A program made the position numbers and the translations under genes. The notes below the pieces were generated by a model. The model was not told the origin of the DNA and ran no database searches. It saw only the letters and a list, made by a program, of their open reading frames with translations. Below, one piece after another: positions 10,601 through 21,400 of a stretch of DNA of 64,000 nt (position 1 is the stretch's first letter; each line of letters starts with the position of its first letter). This DNA comes from G963662905 sp963662905 (GTDB taxonomy: Bacteria > Bacteroidota > Bacteroidia > Bacteroidales > WRLA01): NCBI GenBank assembly GCA_963662905.2, contig CAXXFD010000002.1, positions 372,001 through 436,000 of the forward strand, written 5' to 3'.

Positions 10601-11922
10601 GCATTCCTGCTACCGCCCATGACCCGGTAATATCCTCGGGCACAGGTGCAAATTGCAAAAACCTCAGCGTCAGCCCCGACGCATCCCTGACGGTCAATGC
10701 AGGCGGTTCGCTCATCACCAGCGGCAATGTAAGCGGTTCTGTTGATGTTAAAATGGACATCAACTCCGGCCAATGGCATTTTATCTCCGCTCCTGTGTCA
10801 GGCATTCAAAGTGGTATGTTTGCCGGTAATTACCTGCAACTATATAATGAAAGCCAACATCAATGGGAAGATATTACCGTGCTCGATCACAATCTCAGCG
10901 CCGTTCATGGATTTAGTTTATGGTATAATGCCGGAGGAAAAGGCCCAGGAACGACCTTCACTTTCAGCGGAACACCCTTTACGGGAACCCAAAACTATGA
11001 GCTTAGCTTTACCGAGTATTCTTCCTCAGGTGATGCCAACGAAGGCGCCAACCTCGTAGGAAACCCCTACCCTTCCTACCTCGATTGGAATCAGGTGAGT
11101 GGTTACGGCTCAAAATATACCTGGAATGAAGATGGAAGTTTTGATGCCTATACCGCTATAGAGGGTTATGGAAACGGATCAAGATATGTCGCACCCATGG
11201 AAGGCTTCTTCGTGGTTACAGGCACTAATGGAACAGAATTCACCCTCACCAATGCCATGCGCACACATACCTCATCAGATAAAGAAGCTACTGTATTTTC
11301 CAACGGAATTGTCCTTTCGGCCAACAGTCAAAACTACAGCGATGCGCTTTATATCGTTTTTGATCAAAGTGCAAACGAAAACTTCGAGCTGCCCCGCGAT
11401 GCATGGAAATTCATCAGCGGAACCACAGGCATTTGCCAGATCTGGTCACAATGCCCCGATGGCAATCTGGCTGTAGATGTCCGCCCCGAAACAAAATCCA
11501 TCCAGCTTGGTTTCGCCAATAACGAAGCCGGCACATACAGCATTGGCATTCAAGAAATTGCTGATATTTCCACCGCCATGCTCGAAGACACCAAACTGAA
11601 TATTTTCCATGATCTGAGCGAAGGCGCGTACAGCTTCGATTGGCGTTTAAACGATGATGAAACACGGTTTAAACTGCATCTCAACACTACTGCGGTGAGC
11701 GAAATCAACGGCAGTGCCGTTCAGGCGTATGTTGCGGGGGGCAATATCATCATCCAAAGCGAACAACAGCCACAACGTATCACCCTCACTGACATCACCG
11801 GCAGGACATTGGGCGTGTGGGAGCATACCGAAACCATCCCGGCACCCAAAACGGCAGGGGTTTATTTGGTAACCGTAGCATCAGGGAATCAAATGTTAAC
11901 GAAAAAAATAATCATTGAATAA
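7612..11922 (+). CDS. LamG and C-type-lectin T9SS-sorted surface protein, 1436 aa
   Basis: Signal peptide 1-19 is identical to the gene at 4245. LamG domains start at ~21 and ~248, followed by a WATATNWSMG segment at ~465 and beta-rich repeats. A C-type lectin-like domain lies at ~813-955: it begins FYEVIHESGKITWTNARAAA, contains GYLATITSETEND and WIGATDAE, and ends with the GGEPND and WNDYS motifs. EPN plus WND are the calcium and mannose-type sugar ligands of C-type lectins, so sugar binding is a reasonable prediction. A T9SS type A tail ends the protein. The terminal 1.1 kb is almost the same DNA as in the upstream paralogue while the middle differs completely, which indicates module replacement. 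Confidence 0.9.
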   Translation: MKNFILIIGIALLSLNLHAQNNCLEFDGTNDYVVTTYTGPVQTVEFWFKTDDLDREHGLCSQRVTTSSPDEKAGEWNLHWGWNEGDEGKLRIYAYQADGSGHEMLTNKVFETGFWYHFAIISNGSKVTFYVNGVYDSEHNHNVTLGGSQNTFPFCFGGYLSNGSMWPFNGNMDEVRIWNDVRTETEIRQNMYRELTDPSGEANLVAYYKLNETSGTTADDAKGSNNGTLHNMDNSDWQTSPAMFGPKNCLEFDGNNDYVDCGDINLSGSTITMDCWINADNFNNPGEGCINLIGTEGNGSAFMRLGDGGNNMNKVQFVLEIGGQKKLWANTGLLANTWYHITAVYNAATGMSIYINGMLDANNTQTGNFSSNDNFLIGSNTNGNRAFDGKIDEVRIWSDVRTEAEIREYMCKNLTGNESGLVAYYNFDNTSGTVLQDFSGNGYNGALQNMDNSDWVSSSAFNTWLNTSSSSWATATNWSMGSAPVSSDNVGVYSYSGGSNAALSGSPSVNHLVLGSSSVLTLSSGATVNGNLILESDLDLNGQTISLGTSAYLIEDEGRIYGSSGQIQTTRNLSNIDENVAGLGAEITTSANMGSTAIIRTHVANSNPASIERRFNIAPTNNSGLNATLVFHYDNDELDGLTASALELYKSTDGGTNWADMNGSVNTFHNTITLSGIGSFSLWTAMESEDVNPPILETENPVHAYAQSSAAIILAPNATVTTANNIDNATVSISPIVSEDVLSVSNLPPGLSSSWDNSTKILSISGTGSASDYQTALRNVTFVTSSAAEDTRTIDFILGDGVGLMIDGEQHFYEVIHESGKITWTNARAAALASRFGLAQGYLATITSETENDYLYDKLSEDTWIGATDAEVEDLWKWIDGPEAGELFWSGDASGSAVNNMYENWAGGEPNDAYNNEDYAHMYCRDGHPGDWNDYSNTNDVYYYIIEYGGDGSEFTTIDYATVVVNGVSWTGSLDSDWATPGNWNNNSVPGSTDDISIPATAHDPVISSGTGANCKNLSVSPDASLTVNAGGSLITSGNVSGSVDVKMDINSGQWHFISAPVSGIQSGMFAGNYLQLYNESQHQWEDITVLDHNLSAVHGFSLWYNAGGKGPGTTFTFSGTPFTGTQNYELSFTEYSSSGDANEGANLVGNPYPSYLDWNQVSGYGSKYTWNEDGSFDAYTAIEGYGNGSRYVAPMEGFFVVTGTNGTEFTLTNAMRTHTSSDKEATVFSNGIVLSANSQNYSDALYIVFDQSANENFELPRDAWKFISGTTGICQIWSQCPDGNLAVDVRPETKSIQLGFANNEAGTYSIGIQEIADISTAMLEDTKLNIFHDLSEGAYSFDWRLNDDETRFKLHLNTTAVSEINGSAVQAYVAGGNIIIQSEQQPQRITLTDITGRTLGVWEHTETIPAPKTAGVYLVTVASGNQMLTKKIIIE

Positions 11923-11936
11923 AGTAGAACACTGAT

Positions 11937-12005
11937 AACACAGATTGTGCGGATTTGCACTGATTTCATCCGTGTAAAAACAGTTCAATCTGTGTCATCT
12001 GCGTT
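11937..12005. repeat. Degenerate intergenic dyad (CACAGATT/TCCGTGT type)
   Basis: The gap between the T9SS gene and the next small gene carries AACACAGATTGTGCGGATTT and its imperfect complement ATCCGTG...AATCTGTGTCA. Similar words (TCCGTGTTATCCGTGTTTCA) lie at ~2169-2189. It occupies the place held by the TAGAGGCGC palindrome behind the other two giant genes, so it may be an alternative hairpin at the same position. Confidence 0.5.
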
Positions 12006-12023
12006 CCAATAAAACCAAATAAT

Positions 12024-12236
12024 ATGAAAAAAATAATCACAACAATCGCAATCGCAATCATCGCATTATCTATCAACGCACAAACCCCTCCAAGCCCGAA
12101 TGGAGATGGCAGTAGCCCAACCGGTGGAGGGAACACACCCGTTGGTGGCGGCGCGCCTATTGGCAGCGGAATCGCAGTATTGCTGGCTCTGGGGGGAGCT
12201 TATGCCGTGAAAAAATGGAAAAATACAAAGGATTAA
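12024..12236 (+). CDS. Small secreted protein with PID-CTERM-like C-terminal tail (copy 2)
   Basis: 70 aa, a close paralogue of the protein at 7205. The signal peptide MKKIITTIAIAIIALSINAQ is followed by a P/G/S/N-rich segment and the tail GGGAPIGSGIAVLLALGGAY, then AVKKWKNTKD. The signal peptide and tail are nearly invariant while the middle has diverged (NGDGSSPTGGGN against NNGSGAPTPGNN). It lies directly after the lectin-bearing T9SS protein and overlaps the second 48-aa ORF. Confidence 0.85.
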   Translation: MKKIITTIAIAIIALSINAQTPPSPNGDGSSPTGGGNTPVGGGAPIGSGIAVLLALGGAYAVKKWKNTKD

Positions 12237-12361
12237 AACCATATAGAGGCATAAAACCACCTGACAACTTTATCGTCACGGAACTTCCAGCTATTGTGGG
12301 ACAACGGTTTTGCCAAGGCATAGCCTCCGTCCTGCAAAAAGCAGCCAAAACGTGCAAATAA
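12215..12361 (+). CDS. 48-aa ORF overlapping the small tail-bearing gene, copy 2
   Basis: Same arrangement as at 7396: the ATG sits in the last codons of the preceding gene, one base out of frame. It encodes MEKYKGLKPYRGIKPPDNF, IVTELPAIVGQRFCQGIASV and LQKAAKTCK. The third unit (21744-21965) keeps the MEKHK start but runs straight into the fibre gene instead, so the ORF is tied to the first two units only. Confidence 0.5.
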   Translation: MEKYKGLKPYRGIKPPDNFIVTELPAIVGQRFCQGIASVLQKAAKTCK

Positions 12362-12429
12362 AGGATCTGGAGCTTATAGCCAAAACCCAATTTCACTTTA
12401 CCCCATTTTAAAACGAACAAACAAAACCT

Positions 12430-15400
12430 ATGAAAAATTTTATACTACTGATCGGAATTGCTTTATGCCTTTTGCCATTTGGTGTATTTGGCGCAACCCA
12501 CACAGTTACAAGTAATGGAGATGACAACTCTGCCAATCAGCTACGAACACTTATTGGAGCGGCCAGTCCCGGCGACGAAATCGTTTTTGCGCTATCCTCA
12601 GGCAATGAAACCATTACGCTTTCCTTAGGACAACTTACGATAGATAAAAATTTAACCATTGACGGTTCAAATAGTGGGGGAAGTGGAGTTGCAGTAACGA
12701 TACAAGCTGCATCAACTCCAAACACGGCCGCTTACAGAGTTTTAAATATAAACTCAGGAACTGTTTCTTTAAATAATTTAACCATACGCCATGGAAATTT
12801 ACCAGATGGGACATATCTCCTAGGAGCAGGATTAAGCATTTCTGGTGGAGCTAATATAACGATTGATGCCTGTCATATTCTTGAAAATTCATGTTATTTT
12901 CCAGGTGGTGGAATTTACCTCAATGAATCTACTCTAACAATTGCAAATTCTACAATAGCAAATAATGTAGCAGAGAAAGGTGGTGGTATTTTTTCATATT
13001 ATTCAACATTTACAATGACCAACTCTACAGTTTATAATAATACTGCGGATTATAATTATGGAGGTGGCTTATATTTTCAAAAATATACAGCTACAATTAT
13101 AAACAGTACTATTTGTGAAAATAGTTGTGGTTATCTTAATGGTGGCGGAGGTATCGGAGCTGAAGATGTTACACTTTCAATAAAAAATACAATTTTAGCT
13201 AATAATACTGGAGGTGCATCAAATAATGATTTCGATAATTATTATTCCACAGTCATAGATAATGGCTCTAATATTGTTGAATATTCAAATGAATATACCT
13301 GGTCTGCTACTGGAGATATTACCGGTGAACAAGCTAATTTGTTCGGCACAGGACAAGCCACGCAAACCCTGGCCGATAATGGTGGGCCAACACAAACCCT
13401 GGCCATTCTAGAAGGCAGTGTTGCTACAGGTGCAGGAATTTGGGATGCGTCAATAACAACCGACCAGAGGGGAGAATCCAGAAGCGATCCTCCAACTATC
13501 GGGGCTTTTGAATACCAATTTGCTGCCCCCACACTTAATACCAGCTCAGTTTCAAATATTGCTACGACCTCCGCCACAATGGGTGGAAATATTACAGACG
13601 ATGGTGGAGCAAGTGTCACAGAAAGGGGTGTTGTGTATTCAGTAACATCTACAAATAGTAATCCCCAAATAAACGGAACAGGAGTAACTAAAAACACAAA
13701 TGGAACAGGAACAGGTACTTTCAGTGAGTCGATTACTTCACTTTCTGAATTCACAAACTATTCTGTACAAGCTTATGCAATAAATTCTGAAGGCACTTCC
13801 TATGGAGGGGTACAAACCTTTACTACCCTGATGAAAACTCCCGGAAATGCTCTGGATTTTGATGGAAGTGATTATGTTCAGGCCAATACAATTAGTTTCC
13901 AAGGCTCATCTGTATCAATCGAAGCATGGGTTAGAGCCCGATCGTTCAATAGTGGTGGCTTTCCAGATTATAATATTTCTGATTTAGTAAAAGATGTAAA
14001 TGAAAAAGTGGTACTCAGGTTAGGGGATTCTGATCAAGATAATAATAAACCACAGTTTGTCCTAAGTTTAGAAGGAGGAACACATAAACTTACGGCTATA
14101 ACACAATTGAACGCAAATCAGTGGTACAACATAGCTGCTACTTATGATGGCACAACCATGAAACTATATATAAATGGAGCACTGGACAATTCTCTAAATA
14201 TAATGGGCGGTAACACGATTACTTCAGGGGCAGGCAACTTAGTCATTGGTGGTAATTCAGGAGGAAGATACCTTGATGGGAAATTAGATGAGATTAGGGT
14301 CTGGAATGATACAAGAAGCTCAGAAGAAATTTTAGCTAATATGTGCCAGGCATTAGATGGTGATGAAGATGGCCTTATAGCATATTATAATTTTAATTCT
14401 TCAACAGGAAATACGCTTTACGATATATCATCAAACGGACATAACGGCACACTGTACTATATGGACAATGCCGATTGGGTAAACTCCTACGCTATGGTAA
14501 TCACAGAAGATGCCACCGATGTCACGGATGATAGTTTTACTGCAAACTGGGATTGCCCTGCTGAGGCTAACAGCAGCTATGATGATGGTTACACCATTCA
14601 ATATTCAACTTCTTCCGTTTTTTCAAGTGGAAATGATACCGAAACAGCCTTAATCTCGGATACCAGCAAATCCATTTCAGGCTTAACTGCTTCTACAACA
14701 TATTACTACAGGGTTAGTGGAAAAAGAAATGGTTCAGAAACCTTGGAATACAGCAATGTGAAGAGTTTTACTACTGATGCAGCATATGCACCTAAGTACG
14801 CATTGGATTTTGAAAGAGACAACTCACAATATGCTAACTGTGGAACCATTAATTTAAGTGGCTCAGCAATAACTCTGGAATGCTGGATAAAACCGGAAAG
14901 TTTTCAAACAAATTCTCCATATATCTCCCAAATCATGGGGACTGAATCAGGAACAAATTCAGCATTTTTAAGATTGGGCGATGGAGATATCCCGGCCGGA
15001 AACAAAATTGAGTTTGTACTTTATATTGGTAGTGGACAGGTTCAGCTAACCAGCACATCCACACTGGAAACAGGCCGCTGGTATCACATTGCAGGGGTTT
15101 ACGATGGATCTAATATGAAGATTTACATTAATGGTGTACAAGATGCCAGTAATGCACAAACTGGAAGTTTTACATCAAATAGCACATTCTACTTAGCCAC
15201 CAATGATGGATCAGGAAGATATTTCGATGGAACTGTTGATGAGGTCAGGGTGTGGAAGACAGCCCGGTCCTCAACAGATATTAACACCTATATGACCACC
15301 CTGTTAAATGGTAATGAAACAAATCTGGAAGCATACTACAGATGTGATAATGGCTCCGGGACAGCACTTAGCGATATAACTTCCAATGGACATAATGCCA

Positions 15401-18400
15401 ATCTTGTAAACACTCCTTCCTGGCCAAACTCCTACGCAATGGTCATTGCCGAAGAAGCCTCCAGTGTTACATTTAATGGTTTTACAGCCAACTGGGATTG
15501 CCCGGCGGAAGCCAACAGCAGCTTTGATGATGGTTATACCATTCAATATTCTACAACTTCCGATTTTACAAGTGGAAATGCTACTACAACGGCTTTAATA
15601 TCAGATACCAGCAAGGCAATTACAGGTTTGCCGGATAATACTACCTACTATTACCGGGTGAGTGGAAAAAGAAGTGATTCTCCTGGGACAATGGAATACA
15701 GCAATGTAAAAAGCGCAATCACCAGTGCATCAAGCGCTCCGGAATATGCTTTGGATTTTGATGGCAGCAATGACTATGTTACCATTCCAAATTCCGGAAC
15801 GGGTGTATTAGGAGATAACAGCTCCAATGAAAGCTTTACGATAGAAACCTGGTTTAAATATGCAGGTTCAGGTAATTACAATGCAATTTTTACTAAGCAC
15901 TCCAATGCTGGGGGAAATCACGGCTATTTTATGGAGCAATACAATACAAATTATGTTGCTATTGGTTATGCCAACACTACCGGCTGGGCCACTGTACATG
16001 GAGATATTTTGGTAAAGGACGGTAATTGGCATCATCTGGCATATGTTTATAACAGTTCTGTGCCCTCAATTTCCTTATATGTTGATGGTGTTTTGGATGG
16101 CACAAATACCAGTTTAGGCACACTAGTGCATCCCGCTTCGGATGTCAATTTAGCCTTAATGGCTTCAGAAACCTGGGGCAGTTATACGGCAGGTCAAATG
16201 GATGAAGTAAGAGTTTGGAACGATGCCCGTACTCCAACAGAAATTCAAAATAATATGTGCAGCCGACTGACTGGCACTGAAGACAACTTATTGGCCTATT
16301 ATCGCTTCGATAACGGTTCAGGCACAACACTTTCTGATGTAACCAGCAATGGGCATAATGGAACATTAAACAATATGGACAATGCCGACTGGATAAACTC
16401 CTATGCAATGGTAATCGCAGAAGATGCTAGCAGTATTACCTTTAATGGTTTTACAGCCAACTGGGATTGCCCTGCATCAGCTAATAGTAGTTATGATGGA
16501 TACCGAATTGAGTATTCCGAAAATCAGGATTTCTCAGCTAGCTCAACTACAGATGCCCCTGTTTCCGAAACCGGTAAATCAATCACCGGCTTATCCGCCT
16601 CAACAACCTATTATTATAGGGTTGGGGGTATTAGAAGCAGCTCTGTTGAATACAGCAATGTAAAAAGCTTTGAAACTACAGCAGCTCCTCTGGCACCAGA
16701 TTATTGCCTGAATTTTGATGGAGGAATTAAAACCGAAAGCCCTGATTATGCTTCTAAGTCATCTAATGTTACTTCAAACACAGATAACTTTACCATGATG
16801 GCATGGATCTATCCTGATGTGGTAACCAATGGAACCAACGGATGGAGGTGTGTGGCTTATAATGGTAGCGATGGTGGGGGATACGGTATTGGTATTAACG
16901 GTTCTAAATTGGCAAGTCTTTTCGGAGGAAAAGCATATCTAAATACAGAAGAGGAACTTACGGTAGGAAGATGGTATCATATAGCCTTGAGAAGAAGCGG
17001 GGGAACATCTGAATTCTTTCTGGATGGATCTAAACTTTCTTATTCTAATAGTACGGCGCCAAATGCACCAACAGCCCACTTTTCAATAGGAAATATGTTT
17101 GGCAGCGATGGTTCGAGTATTTATACCGATTCATTTGATGGAAAAATTGATGAAGTGATTGTTTTTGATGCCGCTCTGTCAGATGAACAAATTGCAAATT
17201 ATACAACTACAGCTCCAACAGCAGGCGAAACCAATATGGTAGCTTATTACAACTGCAACAGCACAAGTGGCAGCACTGTTTTCCCAATTAATGGAAATTC
17301 ATCTGATAACCTGACATTAATAAATGCAACTGATGATGATTGGGTTAATTCTTATGCCATGGTATTGGCCGAAGATGCTACAAATGTAGATTATTCAAGT
17401 TTTACAGCCAATTGGGATTGTCCGGGCTCAAGCTCCAGTTTTGATGGGGGATATACTATTCAATACTCCACATCTTCTGATTTTTCAAGCGGAAATACCA
17501 CAACAACAGCATCAAATTCTGAAACAAGCAAGTCGCTAACCGGACTTTCAATGGGCATCACCTATTATTATCGTGTCAGTGGGAAAAGAAGTGATTCAGA
17601 AACTTTAGAATATAGCAATATAAAAAGCCTAACCACAACCGATGGTCCGGAAGCACCTTTGGATGCTTTGGATTTTGATGGGACAGGCGATTATGTTAGT
17701 ATCAACTCAGTATTTGGCTTGGGAACGACTAATGCAACTATTGAGGCCTGGGTATATATACCCTCAACCATTGAATCCGGAACATTTGCAAGGCTAGGCA
17801 GAAGTGATAGCGGATTTGGAATAGGGGTTGGAGCCAACGATTTTGATCACAGTGGAAACGAACTTCTTGTTTTAATAGACACAAAAAGATGGATAAAAAC
17901 AAATACTAATATTGGTACTGGTTGGCATCATGTAGCATTCAGTGTGGGTTCAAGCAATGAGGTAAACATCTATTTGGATGGAGTAAATGTCTATACTGAA
18001 GTAAGCAATGTCAATACTGCATTGGCTCCTGTGTCTCCTTCATATATTGCCGCGGGGAATTCAACAACACGAATTTTTTCAGGTGGAAAAATTGATGAAG
18101 TCAGATATTGGAGTGATGTGCGCTCAGAAAGTGAAATCCAGAATAATATGTGTAATGCATTAGTCGGTAATGAGGATGGATTAGTTGCTTATTACCGTTG
18201 TGATAATGGTTCAGGTACAAGCCTTTCAGATATTACAGGAAATGGCTATACTGGCTCTCTAAATGGCGATCCTTCCTGGGTAGATTCATACGCTATGGTA
18301 TTGGCCGAAGATGCCACAAGCATTACCAATACTGGTTTTACAGCCAACTGGGATAACCCCGGCACTGCCAGTAATTTTACTTCCGGTTATACCATTCAAT

Positions 18401-21400
18401 ATTCTACCAGCTCCGATTTTGCATCCTATGTTGAGACCACTGTAGGAAGCACCGAAAGCAGTAAAAGCTTTACCGGGCTTTCTGCAAACACAACCTATTA
18501 CTATCGCGTAAGCGGCGACAGGTCTGGTTCTGATAATCCACAATGGAGTAATGTTATAGAACTTACAACAGCCTCTTCATTTTCCCCTGTGGTTACCAGC
18601 AACGCTGATGATGGGGGTACAGGTACATTACGATATATTATGGCCAACTGCACCGATGGATCTGAAATAACTTTTAACCTGCCTGCGGGGAATGAAACAA
18701 TAGTTTTAGGTAGTGAAATTAATATAACATTTCCAGACCCAAGGAGAAATTATGATATTAATGGAGCGAATACCGCTGGAAGTGGAACACCCGTGACGAT
18801 ACAAGTTACTGATCCTGGAGTTTCAACCTATAGAATCTTTTGGTTTAATCCGGATAGGAACCATTCTGTCACCATAGAAAATATGACTCTAAGGGGAGGT
18901 GATGTCTCAGGACTTCATTATAAAGATGGTGGTTGTGTTTATTTCTTTAATGTAAGTACTGCTACTTTGACTAATGTAACATTATTAGACTCAAAAGCCA
19001 GAAATGGAGGAGCCATAATTTGTCAACCGGCAACAGACTATTTAAATATGACAAACTGCCTTATATCAAATACCGAAGCTACCGGTTCAGGTGGAGGGGT
19101 TATTACATATGCTTTACATAATACAAATATAACATCAACAACAATTTCGAATTGCATTGCCAGTACTGGTGGCGGATTAGATTTTAAATATACAGCAACA
19201 GCAAATGATTTAACTATTAATGGTTGCACAGCATCTTCCGGGGGAGGCATATCTATTTCAGGCAATGTTAATTTAACCAATACGAAAATCACCAATAATA
19301 CAGCTTCTTCAAATGGCGGCGGAATATATATTAGTAATGGAGATCCTTCCATAACAAGCACTACAATAAGTGGTAATTCTGCAAATAAAGGAGGCGGGAT
19401 ATATATTCAAACTGATTCTAATATTTCACCTTCACTTAATAATTCTACTCTATCAAATAATTCATCAACATCTGATGGTGGAGGTATTTATGCCTATGCC
19501 GAGCAACCAGAAATGTCGAGTATTAACCTGAATATGACCATTTCAAGCAGCACAATTTGTGGCAATACTTCCGGCGGAAATGGAGCAGGATTATATGCTT
19601 ACGGCTATGGTGAAGATCAATGGGGGTTCAATACATCAACAACAAATGTCACATTCAACAATAGTATATTAACTTATAATTCTGACGGGAGTGGTTATGA
19701 AGATATTTTGGGCGAAAATACTTATAACTTCTATGGCGATTATAATATAATTGGAGGTGCTTTAATCGGGGGTAATAGCACAAATTACAGCTATAGCAAT
19801 GGAATGGGCTCTGCTTTATTTGAAAATTATTCTGAAATTTTAGCCAATACAATTTACAAGCCCGTTCTGGCCGATAACGGAGGAAACACAGAAACCGTTG
19901 CCTTGGCTTCCAATAGCATTGCTAATGGTACGGGATCCTCAGCTCTTACTTATGACCAACGTGGTTACACCAGAAACTCTCCACCTTGCAAGGGTTCATT
20001 TGAGAGTAATGTATCCAATACATGGCAAGGCGATGTTTCCAGCGACTGGAATACTTCAGGAAACTGGAGCGCCGATATTGTGCCCGGATTGGGTGTTAAT
20101 GTTAGTATTCCCAATGTGGGCACAGGAGATTTTCCTGTGATTGCTCCAACTGATCAAATAAGTTGTCACGACCTTACAATCAGCGAAGGAGCATCCCTAA
20201 ACATTCAAAGCTCTTCCTCCGGAACCGGCTCCCTGATCATAAAAGGAGATGTAAGCAACAGCGGCACCATCACATCCCAGTCCTACCTGCCCGGTTCACC
20301 TCAGGCATGGCATATGTTCAGCAGTCCGGCGGTATGCGATATCAGTGAAAACGAATGGAATCCCGGCGCCAACGATGATTTCTTTGCATGGCTCGAGACT
20401 TCGCCCGGAACATGGATCAACTATAAGAACATTACAACTTCACCCACATTTGCCGAAGTAAACGGAAGCGATAATTTTGTGGCCGGAAAAGGATATCTTG
20501 TGGCTTACAACAGCGAAAATCCAACAAAATTCATCAGCGGAACACTGAATACAGGCAACATAATCTTTCCTTTGGCGAACACTTCATCAAAATCCTGGAC
20601 CTACAACTCCGGCTGGAACCTGATGGGCAACCCCTATAGTTCTTCCATCGACTGGAGCCTGGCCGACCTCAGTAAATTCCAGGACAATTACGCCTACATC
20701 TATAACCCCAATAAGGGAGAAGGCGGAGGATTTATTACTGTTGACGGGGGTGCTGCCGCTGCCTTTATTCCGCCACATCAGGGATTTTTTGTTGTGGCAA
20801 CAGAAGCTGCCAAAGGGGAAAACTTCACCTTTTCGCCGGCAATGCAAACACATGGCAACAGCAGCCATATCTACAAAGAAAAGGAAGCCGAAAACAGCAT
20901 TGTCCTGATTTTAAAAGCAGCACAGTATTACGACGAAACAAAAATCCGTATCGACAGCCGGAGCACATGGAAGCGTGACCGTTACGATGCACTCAAGCTC
21001 TTCAGCTATAATGCAGAAGTTCCACAGCTCTACAGCCTTGCCGATGATGATATTTCCCTCGCCATAAACGGCATCCCCGAAGCCCAAAGCCGCGATTATA
21101 TGCCGCTTGGACTGCTGCTCCCTGAAGCAGATCATTACGAAATTGCTTTGCTGAGCGCAGAGGGCAGCTTTGCTCCGGCAGAAATCCTGCTTGAAGACAA
21201 AAACACCGGAACCCGCCATAAGCTGAAAAGCAGCTCCTATCATTTCAATGGTGAGGAAGGACTGAGCGAAGACCGTTTCGTCCTGATCTTTAAAGGCATC
21301 ACCGGCATCGACGATATTACTGAGGATGCAAACATCAATATCTGGCAGCAGGGCGACCAGATCATCCTGCAGGGAGATACAGAAATCAAACGCATCACCC

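Noticed and set aside
10291..10779. 162-aa minus-strand ORF in the lectin-bearing gene
   Set aside because: It is a shadow of the C-type lectin coding region.
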